In this document: piece after piece, positions 36,111-47,118 of the stretch
How the letters are laid out: every line of letters starts with the position of its first letter
Position numbering within the stretch: position 1 is the first letter of the stretch
DNA from: Crotophaga sulcirostris
Taxonomy: Eukaryota; Chordata; Aves; Cuculiformes; Crotophagidae
Reading direction: 5' to 3'
Assembly (NCBI GenBank): GCA_013397455.1
Contig: VYZB01000144.1
Coordinates: 256,772-320,771, forward strand
DNA length: 64,000 bases
Program-made: the position numbers and the translations under genes
Notes under the pieces: model-generated
Told to the model about the DNA's origin: nothing
Seen by the model: the letters and a program-made list of their open reading frames with translations, nothing else
Database searches by the model: none

Positions 36111-39100
36111 TAGTTTTTACTTTCTTGTTTGCACTTGGCTATATGTCAACATGGCTCACCACAAAACAAATAAACAAAAACATGGAAAAAAATCCCCTCT
36201 CAACTCTCTCAAATAATTTTATTTTCTTTGTATTCTAAAAAACTGATGCCTATAATCCCTGCCCAAGGCAAGAAAGGGGAGCCTGCAGGATATCTTTTGC
36301 CATTTAGGCACTGCTATAGCTCTCTATCAAGGTCATGGAAGTTCTGCTGCTTATTTGAGTGGAAGTGGGATTGGGCCTTTGCTTGCTGGCCTCATTCTGA
36401 TTCAGTGGAGTTCCCTGCACCTGTACAACCAAAGGAAAAATAAGAAGGCTAGCATTAATGCAAATTGAGTGAAAAAAACAATGTCAGGTGTCATGTCATA
36501 GTTTAAGCATTCCTGACTTGCATATCTTTTCAAAGCTTACCCTAAAACCAGATCTCTTGCACTACTTAAGTGACATCAGTGAAACAATTTAAGTCAGTAA
36601 TGGTAGATTCATGTTTTGTGCACTACTAATCTGTATGCCAAAAGATATAGATTGTGAATTGTAACAGCTCAAACTCATAGTCAGATAATAAAAACTCATG
36701 TTACATTGGTGTCATGCTATTAGAGTTGAAACTTGACCTGTTTTCAAGAACAATCTTAGCATTAATAGTATGTTTTATGTATGTTAATGGAAGTTGGGCA
36801 CTTCTAACTTCTGCTTGCTTTCTAGTAAACACTGACTTCTAGAGTCTTGTTTTCCTTGCTTTATAGTTCAAGAAGTTTTAGCAAAACCATTCTAAATCTC
36901 AGTTAGGTTGTATGAATATAAGAAAGCTAAATACTTGAGATCTATGACTTTCAGAGCTGATTTTATAAAAATGCAATTCATATAATGGTACAGTTGACAG
37001 AAACCAGCCCCCTCATCTCCCTGATGCTCATTATTTCTTTCCATTCCCCATCTTTTCCATTCCCTTCTTTTGACTTCACTCTGAGAGAGAAATAATCTGT
37101 AGAAAGGAACAAAAACGAAAACTGGAAGTAAAGGAAGAAAAAAGGCACATTTTGCTTTCTGGTCTTTGCAGATTTGTTCAAAGAGCGCTGTAAGAATTTG
37201 TCTGTACACATTTTTTACAACTGGTAACCTTCAGGGTTTTTTGTAAATCTTTCAGAGATACTTCTTAGAAGGATATGCTGAACCTCAATGAACACTCCAT
37301 AGAAAGATTAAAATGAGATAGGCTACTGATTGGGAAATCTAAGTTATCTGTAAGATTTTGAATTGTAATGGAAAGTGAAAAAGTTTGGGGTCTCTGTGGT
37401 GACAAAGTCCTTTTTCTTCTTCCCCACAAAAATCTGTGGCTTGTTAGTTTTTTCTAAAGAGGGCAAGACTTCATCATGGGTGAAAATGCATTGTTTCATA
37501 TTCAACAGGTCAAGTTTTCTTCAGACTAAAGTGGAATTGTGGCTCATGGACATTTGATGTGATAGGTAAGTTTATTTTTACATGTCTTATTATATTACTG
37601 CTCCATGACAGATATATTGATGTCAATTATGGTGTAAGTGCAAACTATAGATGTATTATCTTACTTTGCATTTGCACTGGTGGAAGTGAAATGAAAATTT
37701 ACCTTTCCTTCTCTCTCAAGTGACACTTTGAAAACAAGGTTTAAATCACTATTAATGAGGTTTTTATTCAGAAGCTATATACAGCAGGAGATAAGTACAC
37801 GAAAAAAGAAGTTCACTATACCTTATTTCTTGAAATATTCTTATCTTGAAATAAGGTGGTAAGATATTTTAGTATGAAGAAGGATATTTGCTCTTATGGG
37901 GAGACGGCTCAGAAAATCTGGTATAACTGATGCATAACCCGCATGCTCATAGAGTAATAAATAACCGTTTGGGTATAGTAATAGTAAATGATGCTAAATA
38001 ACTTAGTGGCACTGTTTCTGTTTTCTATTCAGCAGTTTAATCAGATGGGCAGTGTTGTAAAGAAGGCATTCAAGCACCTCAGTAGTACATAAAAGAGAAG
38101 CTAAAGCAAAGGAAGCATTTTGTATTGTCCTGTTCACTGAGTGTTATTATTCATGGCTATTGTTTAATAATTAAAGCACGCATACTGTGACCAAGCAGGA
38201 GTTTTGCTTGTCCTGGAGTATGTGAGGCTGCTCCAGTTCCATAGAAACAGCGAGGAGTAATGTGAAAGGATTCAATCTAAGCTTGCATGAGGCTCTAGAA
38301 AACCTTTGTCACAGGGATATCCACTGTGCAAATGATTACTGAAAGGGTTTCAGCAGTCAGAAGCAGTTAGGCAATTGGAGGTGTCCTGCTTTACTTGTGT
38401 TACTGAAGGAGATGCATTGTGAAAAGTGTATGTAATTGGATAGAGTTGATCTGAGAAACAAAATTGAACTGGAATTTGCAGTAGAAGTTTTTAAGTATAC
38501 AAAAAATATGCAAGTGACAAATTTTTGTTCATCATCTCTCAAATCCAGTTCAGTTGCTTAATGACATATTTTTTTCAAGTCATAGGGTAAATTTTCCTGA
38601 AGTAATATAGATAAAATATATATTGCTGGTAGGATTTTGATCAATTTACAATACATGCTGTTGTCCACATTCAAGATTTTGTGGTTAGGATTTAAAAATG
38701 AAGGTAGGAAAAAGTGTCAGTGCTTTCTCTACCAACGTAAACAAGATGACAAATTTCTAGAACTTTGTTGGTACTTCAGAGCTTTCTCTTTATGAAGCTG
38801 TGTAGGAGAGAGTTTAACTCTATTCACTCTGCTTTCATCACTACTTTGCAAGGTTTCTAATATATTTGGGGATTTTTAGCTTGCATTTTCCATTAATTTT
38901 GGTACAGACCATAAAAGGTAAACTGGTAGCACCAGTCCAACACTGGGATGATGAAATGACAGTAAATTTAATAATAGAAGCAATAATAATTTTAGCACCA
39001 GAACAGTTTGCCATCCAGACCTACGTCGCACGTTGATTGAGTAGCTTCTAAAATATCAGAATGTTGTGACTTTCTAGTGCAGAAACTCATTCCTCCTAGA

Positions 39101-42100
39101 AAAAACAACCTTAGTTTAACTTTGTGTGTGTGTGTGTAAAACCTTGCAATAAATTATACAAGCAGGCATTTAATGTGGTCTGAACATGAATTCCTCAGAT
39201 GTGAAGTGCATGAGATTCATTGGAGTTGTGTGTGTTGTGCAAGTGTGATAGGTAGCACTGGATCAGATAGATATTTTTTTTCCATTGCTATGTTGCCTTT
39301 TATTATGGATTGGACAAATCAATTCTTCTTTGCTTGTGGGAAGCAGGAAAAAAAGAAAAATGGTGCTGCAGAAATATGTAGATCTTCCTTCCTTGCAGAA
39401 AGGGAAGGATTCATTGCATTAGGGGACACTCCATGAGCTCATCTTTTCAGAAGATTTCTTCATGTGAGTGCACTTGTGTGTGTGAGTACTTCCTATGTAT
39501 CTAGGCATTTTATAGATAGATCTTTCCTTAAAAGAAGCTATGTTTAAAAGGTCAATTTTATCTCACTGTGTCATGAGCTAGTGTGCAGTGTTTTGGAAGG
39601 TCTGATCGTGAGAAAATGAGATACAAATTGTGCCACACGCTGGAACTGGAAACATGAGAGTGACAGAAAAACAGTCTGTGACACACACACAATGCTGTCA
39701 AGCCATGGAACACACTTAAAATTTTTCAGAGTGACATTATTAATGACCTAAAATAAAATCAGGAAAATAGATGTCAGCTGGTGAATTTGATGAGTATATA
39801 GCTCCTTATGTGGGAAGAGAGATGGAGAGACTTTTGTTCTTGCAAGAGGAATAGCAGTTTGCTGAAAAAGGGAAAGCAGGCACTGGCGGCTAGTTCAGGG
39901 AAGGAAATTCCAGCAAGTTGGAAATATGGAGTTGAGAGGGAGATGAAAAGCCCAAAAGTAAGAGCTCAGAGGTTATAGTGGAGGAGCTACAATGAGAAGC
40001 TGGTGGGGATGGAAAAGTGAAGAAATGCAATTTAAAATGTGCTTCATTATTCCTGGATCAGTGCATTAAGTTTCTATTGTTCCTAGTCCTTTATTACCTG
40101 TTGTGATGCTTTAATTACCAGTTGCATGGCTTGAACAGAGCAAAAGGACAAAGGGGATAAAATCAGATCACAGAGGCAAGGTTCAGACAGGTCCTGTAAT
40201 GATAGCAGAAGATAATCTAATCTGCTGAAGAAAACGGTGAAAAGCTGCTCATCTGTTAGGGAATGAAGCTGATAACTTGTGTTTAGAAAATGAAGGAGCA
40301 CCATTCACATGTAGTACAAAGACACAGGAGAGGTGTTGAAGAAGGTAAATTTTGCAGTGAACGTGCACTATATGTGTAAGAAGTCAGAGCAAATTCACCT
40401 TTAAAAATTAGTCATCGCAAGATGATCTTCCTCTTCTTTACACATTTTCATTAAAAAAAGAGGTTGACATAAAAAATCCTGCTGAGCTGTTTTTTTTTTC
40501 TTGGTCTACTTTTTTAGCACAATGTCGTTAACATACTTAGCATGTGATAACCAGAATAACTGAACACATGAAGGTATTTGGACATATCCAGGTTTTATTT
40601 TTAATGGTACTTTTTCAGGTTTTTTTCCCCCTATATTGCTTTAATTCTAAATTGGTTATTAGAATTATTTATTACAAGGATGTCAGTATTTATGGTTTAA
40701 CAGCCATACGTTGAATTCTCATCCTCACAGAGAACAACTGGTAATTGAGGAAGACTGAAATAAAGTTTTAGTGGAGACAGAGCTCCTGAAAATGAGGCTA
40801 TTTCTGTTCTGCTGGTGTTGTTTCTATCAGAGTAGCACTGCAATGTGCAGAGGCTAAAAAGGTGTCAGTAGAAATAACAACCTGGCATTATATGTGCAGT
40901 AAATACTGAAGATTGGATTGGAGGCTGTTTTATTATTTTTTCTATGTATGGGTTGTTGTGTTTTGTAGGTTTGGGTTTTGGTTTTTTTTTTCATTCTATT
41001 CTACTTGATATCTCATTATTTTTCTCCTTTGGTTTCATGGGAGTGTAACAGTTTATGTTAATGGCTGTTTCCTTATCCAGTCTTATCAGGTGTCATCATT
41101 TGATGATGGTAACTTAGTTCAGATAAATGCTTCCATAAGTTGGTATCTCTTTTCATTTAATATGGGCACACTGAAAAATTGGAGAGCACTTAATTTTGTC
41201 AAATAGTACTGCCAATCTAATGCAGTGTTGGCTGGGCTGCAATGGCAGGAAACTCATAAGGTTAGGAGACCCAGTGTCATTTGTCAGGTTTTTTTATTGA
41301 CTGAAAACCAGCATTTCTGCAGTCAGATCTCACCCGTAGGTGGACCGCTTTTGGGCTATAGCATTGGAAAAGAGGGAGGGCGGGCATGATTCTGGTGTGA
41401 TCAGGTTCATGCATGAAACTTTTCCTTCATGTGCTTTCTCAGCTGTACCTGTTTCTGTGAAGCAACATATAGAGTTAGTTGGTCATCAGCCTGGAGGGAG
41501 TCTTTGCTATTGTTCCTATTTTGTGACGTTAAAAGCGCAATTTGGAGCAAGGCCAGGGCTGGATTTTAATAAACAAGTGCAGTAGTTTGTATCTTCTATG
41601 ATGAGACCACCTGCTGAAATTTAGTCTCTCCTCATGTTGGCTAGGAGGGCATATTTGGCTGAGCCTTTGTTCTGATATACTTTTCCTCATGTCCCTGCAC
41701 TCAGATCTACACATGTGGCAATGCTTGTACTTTGCTGAATTAGCAAGAGATCCCCTATGAAACTTTTGTGCTGCTGTAGCAGTTCCCTTGGAGAGGACAG
41801 ACCTGAAGAGAGTGGCAAAGCTTGTTACATAAAATGAAAAAAAAATTAAGGAAATCTTTTAAATTTCTCTATTTCCTAATATATTAAGAGAAATTCTCCT
41901 GAAGAGCAGAGATAACATACTTCACCTTTTCTCAGTCCCCACCCTGCTAACTTACTACTGAGCTTATTCTGAGCATCCTTTGAGTTTGGCTAGTGGGTTA
42001 CTTGCTGATGTCATGCCTGAGCAAATCACCAGGATCACATTCTTGAGATTTCAATGAGGCTTAAGCATTTGGTGAAATACCATTTGTTAAACAGTCACAT

Positions 42101-42679
42101 AAGTGTGAGAAAAAATGTAACATGGCCTTAACTGTTATCATAAAACTTAATTCTGTGGTAAATATCCTGTCTTTGAAAATGGAATAAATTTTAAATGCTT
42201 TAGCTTTCACTGATGCACAAGTCACATATATACCTCACAGACGGAATTCAGAAGTATTACTGCCAACAACTCTGGGGAAAAGTCATTTAACAAATTTCAA
42301 GTTGCTGCCAGCACTGAGTCATTATCTTTTTTGTGCTCTTTCATTAGTTCACGGTAGGAAAAAAATGTCATGTGTTATTAGGTTTTGGTGGAACCTGAGC
42401 AATCAGCATATGCAAACAGATGTATTGTTTGTTTTGTGCAACTACATTGAAATCTCCTTTCCACAGCCAGACAAGGAGAGAGAGCATCTGTGAGAGCACA
42501 TGTGTTTGGAAACACAGACTCACAGTGAGACAGCATTGGCATGTGACAGGAAGGTCCTTCCAGGGCTGTTTTTTCCTGTGGATAAGGCTTTCTTTGACCC
42601 GCTGCTTCTCTTCACTGCCAGCTCTCTCTTGCTAACCTCAGAGGAAGGGATGGGACAACTGGAAACTCAAGTCCTTCTG
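36111..42679. other. anonymous AT-rich non-coding DNA
   Basis: No gene or repeat family is recognised. A (TG)n run of about seven units lies at 39123-39137. Frames up to 105 codons (36892-37209 minus) look like chance. The part near 41340-41580 has a few CpGs, including a CRE-like TGTGACGTT, and could be mildly constrained. Confidence 0.55.
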
Positions 42680-43040
42680 AGCTTGTGGCATTTATGTTGT
42701 GAGACAGTTCAGATCGAGTTCATTTTGCTAAGCTGCTCACCCATAATGGATCTGTCACAGTGGCTTGGCAACGTATTTGTATCCATTTTGGACAGCCTTT
42801 GCTGCTCAGCGCTCTCCCTGTTAAAGTTCCAAGCAGACTGCTCCAATTTAATATTGTCAAATAGTAGCGCCTCCTCTCCCCCTCAGAATGCATCTGTCTT
42901 TTTCATGGACTCGAGGCAGCTGATTGTTGCAGCCATGCTTTACCTTTGAATTAGTATCAATTAGAGGAGAGCATCTCTTAATTTGACTCCGATTGTGATT
43001 TTTTCAGGTGGCATAAAGATGGTGCAGCCAAGTAATAGAG
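42680..43040. promoter_or_regulatory. candidate conserved non-coding element
   Basis: A repeat-free segment with dense motif content. An E-box CAGCTG (42917-42922) abuts a SOX-type ATTGTT (42923-42928). Two AATTAG homeodomain cores lie 10 bp apart (42949-42954 and 42959-42964), one helical turn. They are followed by TTAATTT (42979-42985) and GATTGTGATT (42991-43000). The pairing of SOX, bHLH and helically phased TAAT cores is typical of vertebrate neural or developmental enhancers. A 149-codon plus frame (42500-42949) overlaps but shows no domain. Function is inferred. Confidence 0.25.
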
Positions 43041-45479
43041 GGTGTTTGATGTCAGAAATACTATTCTGCTTTTCATGTGGAATTAAAAAATCTATTTGAG
43101 TTTCTGGTGTATTGGTAACTTAAAAACAGTTGGGTTTTTTTTCTGGTGTAAAGACAAGGCAGGTGTGGTGGAAAGGAGAATAATGGCATTTCACAAACAG
43201 CATTCCTGCCAGATTTGTCTAGGAAACCAAGTTAGCTTTCAGAGACTGGAGCTGCTAATAAAACAGGAAATTAATGATTGCTTTTTCCTTTCCAGCTACT
43301 GATGCTGAAATTATGTCAATGTGTTTAACTCCAAGTTGAGGTTCAGAATTGGGCGTCCTTTATTCTGTTGCAAACTTAGTTGAACCTGAAATGCAATTTC
43401 AGTCTTAGTGGAGCAGGAGGATGTTCTGCCCTCTCCCTTTTTCTCTTTCCCCAACATGAGATTTTTTTTTTCCTGTTCAAATCACCAAATAAACCTGTAG
43501 TAAGACATCCGTTGCTAAATATAGTAAGCTGAGCTACAGGCTTTAGTACAGTCTGCGGAGCCAAGTGAAAATGAAACCCCTGACTCTTCTCTACGAATTC
43601 ATCTCCTAGGTCTCTCCTCTTCAAATTCCTTTTCCTCCCTTTCCCTCCTCCTCCTCTCCCTCCCACCTTCAGTGCTGTTTTTTCTTTGAGTAAGCTGCCT
43701 CTCCTTCAGAATCCTATATAATGTAGTCTGTACGTGTATTAGTAGATCCTTAGGTTTTCAGTTCGCCTTATAGACTCGTTTCCAAGCTTCAGTTCAAGAG
43801 ACCAGAGGCATCCCTGGAGACTGCTAGCTCCTACAGTGGTGCCATGGTTCCAGGTCAGCGCTGCACTGTGTGTGGAGTTCAGGTTTAAAAGGCTGTCCTG
43901 ATATTTCTCTTGTTCAGCCTACGCAGCCCCATCTCTAATAGCACAGCATCTGAACTGCTCTTTTTGTGTTTGCTGAGGCAGATAGAAATAATAATGCTGG
44001 TCAAAGGCTGAAGTTTTAAGGGGTATTTCTTTTAAAACCAGACAAAAGTTCAATGAATTCTGCCATTGAAGTGTGGCAGTTGAAAGTTAACTATGAAGAG
44101 AGAGTGAAGCTCGCTTCATTCTCAACAAGGTGCATTTAGCAAAGCTATACTCCAGAGAATTTCCTTCTCACTGGTGACATGTACTGCAAGAAACAAAATC
44201 TGTATGTGGTTCTTCTTTGTGGCACATATTTTTGTACCATTCTCTCCCAGAGCTGTCTGTCTGTGGCTTTCTAATTTGCACAATATCAGTATACTTGCTG
44301 TTTGTCTTCCGTTACCTCCCCTTGCTAATGTGTGTGGGAGAAAAGGGAGGGTGTTTGACAAATCCACTGCTCTTCTGAGACCTTCCCAGCACTTCCAGTG
44401 TGTGTAATAATTGTAAAAGCCGAAATGAAATATCTTGGACTGCACTGACCTCATCATCTGTTTTTCAGACAGCGTATCCATCCCATAAATCCCCTTAGAG
44501 ATAAATTTAAAGGGTCTGTAGAAAAGATATAGCCTGGATGTAACAATTAAGCAGGTATTAAGCAGCAGGCCATTATTCATGTATCAGGTTTTTTTAATAA
44601 CTTTATCTTTTTATTACTGCTTGAAGAGAGACTTAACTGAATACCATTTCCAGCTGCCGAAGGGCAAGGCTTGAGTGATGGGAGACAACCTTCTGAAAGA
44701 GCAGAAGTTTCCTCTATATGAAATTAGTTTTAAGAGTTACTTCCTCCTTGCTAGGCAGTGCCATTTACATTTTTTTGAATGAAGGCTGAATTAATGCTGA
44801 AGGAGCCAAAACCTTCTGTGGGTGCAAGGCATGGATGGAAACAGCACTACTTTTGTTATCCATGTCCTTTAAAATCCATTTTTAGTTATGCCTACCAGAC
44901 AAAACTGGGAACACTGGTTAAGAAGTGGTGTATTGGAGACCACTATTTGCAGATCATTCAAACTAAAGATTATTGAGAGTCCTAACTTTGCAGACAAGTA
45001 AATGTGCAGAAATACAGATTCCATTTTTAAAATAGAAGGTGAAGACAAAACCAGGGCTTTTATGTTGCAGTAAATTTGGGTGTTCAGCAAGTAACTTCTG
45101 TAGCAAGCTTACAATTTTCTACATAGAGAAAGTATCCAACCTGTGGTTTGGGGGTATTTTTCACTTTCTAAAGTGCTTCTCGTGAAATTGTGATCACTTG
45201 CAGTTTGGGAGCAGAAATACTGCACAGGGAATGAAAAGCCTCAGCTGCTTTTGCTAAATGAAACAATTGTGTCTAAAAGGACTCTGCACAAATGGCTTCC
45301 AGAGGGCTGCGGAGCACGCTGGCTCTGTGTGCGCTGCACCGGTGAAAGTGGAGCCTGGGCAAAGTGTTCATTTCCTTTGTAGCCAGTGGCTGAAGAGATT
45401 TCAAATGCTTGATTGTCTTCAGAACAAAATCTTTCTGCACAGGATTGATAAATAATAATTTAACCCTTTGTTATTAGGA
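43041..45479. other. anonymous non-coding DNA with a pure pyrimidine tract
   Basis: No gene is seen. A 39-nt uninterrupted pyrimidine run (43626-43664; CCCTCC/TCCTCC type) could form triplex DNA. A 152-codon minus frame (44122-44580) lacks coding features. The segment 44170-44530 is repeat-free and could hold further constrained sequence. Confidence 0.55.
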
Positions 45480-45690
45480 ACCTTACTGGAGAAGGGCCTG
45501 TTTCACCGGTTGCACTATCACCAGTCAGCTGTGTGTCATGGCCACTGGATTACAAGCAATTTAGGGCAGATAAAACATCTGCCATTGTGCTTCGTATTGT
45601 GGCTGGCACAATGAGGCCCCGCTGCTACCTGGCTCTGCTGGGAGCTATCGGTCTGGGAGAATTAAAACAGCTAGGAAATTTGTAAAATGC
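45480..45690. promoter_or_regulatory. candidate conserved element with two perfect inverted repeats
   Basis: Two perfect inverted repeats lie side by side: GGCAGAT/ATCTGCC (45565-45571 and 45577-45583) and CATTGTGC/GCACAATG (45583-45590 and 45606-45613). The second pair places two SOX-type cores (CATTGTG and CACAATG) head to head. A GGATTA core (45547-45552, OTX/PITX type) and CAGTCAGCTGTG lie just upstream. G+C is higher than in the flanks, with several CpGs (ACCGG, TTCGT, CCCCGC, ATCGG). These features together suggest a constrained regulatory element. They do not show what it regulates. Confidence 0.28.
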
Positions 45691-47035
45691 ACAGACAAAA
45701 TGCTCAGATATAAAGGGTACTTGATCAGCGTGAAACTGAGAAAGTTTAAGAGATTTCCTGGTTAGGCATTTGCTACTCTTCTGTATTGTTTCATCCCTAA
45801 CAAAAAATTGAATTTCTCATTACCAAACTATGCATTTATTTCTTTCTGTAGCAAATAATCATGATTGCAAAGTCATAATCAGATGTTGTGCAAGATAGGT
45901 ATTTTTTCTCCTCCTACTTTTCACATTGTTGAAGACATCATATTAATTCAATATTATGTAATGTGGAAAATAAAAAAAAAAACATTCTTGAGCATTTTTT
46001 GGTTTACAGGAAATACTCTTTCAGAGTTGCTTCTTTCTGAAGCAACATATGTTATTCCTTGTTTTATGAGGGGAGTGTCAAACACCCTAGAAGCCTTGTT
46101 TTGTGAAGGTGTTTTATTTTGTATGAAAGTAAGAGTTTCCAAGGTGGAAAATTGTTTAATTGATTTCAAAATTTCTTTCGAACCTTGAAATATTTAGGAT
46201 TGTCATCAGTACATTAATGAGCTTCTTCCTTTCAAAAATGTTTCCTGTACTTACAAAACAAGAACTCACAACCTCTTTTTTTATTGTTGGGATCATCTTT
46301 TGTGAAAAACAAACAAACAAAGAAAGAAAAATACAGGAACAGCATAACTGTTTCTTCTATTATCAGGTGTTAACAGTTTATCATTCTTTTGAACTTGCAA
46401 TGCAGTAGTTTTCTTCACTGACATCATACTGCAAAGCTGCAAGTCAGCAATCAGAAATAGTTTCAATATTTTACTTGCAAAATGTCTAGATTTGTCCAAC
46501 TACCTTTCACTTGATGGGTCTCACCAATTATTCATTTAGCTTATTCATGGTGGTTTATATGTACTTGCCTAAAAATATATGCAAGGTTGGTAGGCAGAGG
46601 TTATACCTTTACTTAGATTATCTGACAAAGTTGGAAAAAGCCCCAAAGAAACACCACAGGAAGCATTCAGGAATATAGGCATGTCTCCAGATGACTGAGT
46701 GTTTGAATAAGAACTAGTTACTTTTAGTCTTGTACCCCAGTGTTGCCTGTTGACTTACTTGGGTGGGACCACTGCAGCAGTTTTGAAGAACCTTCTTCCA
46801 GTAACTGACAATACAGCCGTGTGGGGATTTGAAGAAGACTGATAAATTTGTTTTCCAGGAGAAAATAAAAGATGGGAGCAAACCTGGATAAAATGGAGTG
46901 GTTGACAGCAGTTATGTGATTTCCTTAGTAAAGTCTCCAACTCCTCTGGAAAAGGGCAGTGGTGGAAGCACAAGCCAGAGATAATTACTTGTAGTATTCC
47001 CCTAAGATTGGTACAGCTGGGGAAGGAGAGGACCT
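45691..47035. other. anonymous AT-rich non-coding DNA
   Basis: No gene is seen. An A-rich (AAAC)n/(GAAA)n run lies at about 46305-46330. The 107-codon plus frame at 45865-46188 has no coding character. Confidence 0.55.
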
Positions 47036-47118
47036 NNNNNNNNNNNNNNNNNNNNNNNNNNNNNNNNNNNNNNNNNNNNNNNNNNNNNNNNNNNNNNNNN
47101 NNNNNNNNNNNNNNNNNN
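47036..47118. other. assembly gap (83 N)
   Basis: Eighty-three consecutive undetermined bases. Nothing can be said about the content. The flanks (GGGGAAGGAGAGGACC to the left, TCTCACTTCTAGGACTGC to the right) are ordinary single-copy-looking sequence. Confidence 0.99.

Noticed and set aside
42500..42949. 149-codon plus-strand frame across the candidate enhancer
   Set aside because: The peptide is Leu/Ser-rich without a domain. The segment is better explained as non-coding DNA with clustered motifs.
44122..44580. 152-codon minus-strand frame
   Set aside because: No domain, no codon periodicity visible, no splice signals at its ends.
45565..45613. Possible microRNA hairpin
   Set aside because: The perfect arms are only 7 and 8 bp and do not combine into one stem of precursor length.
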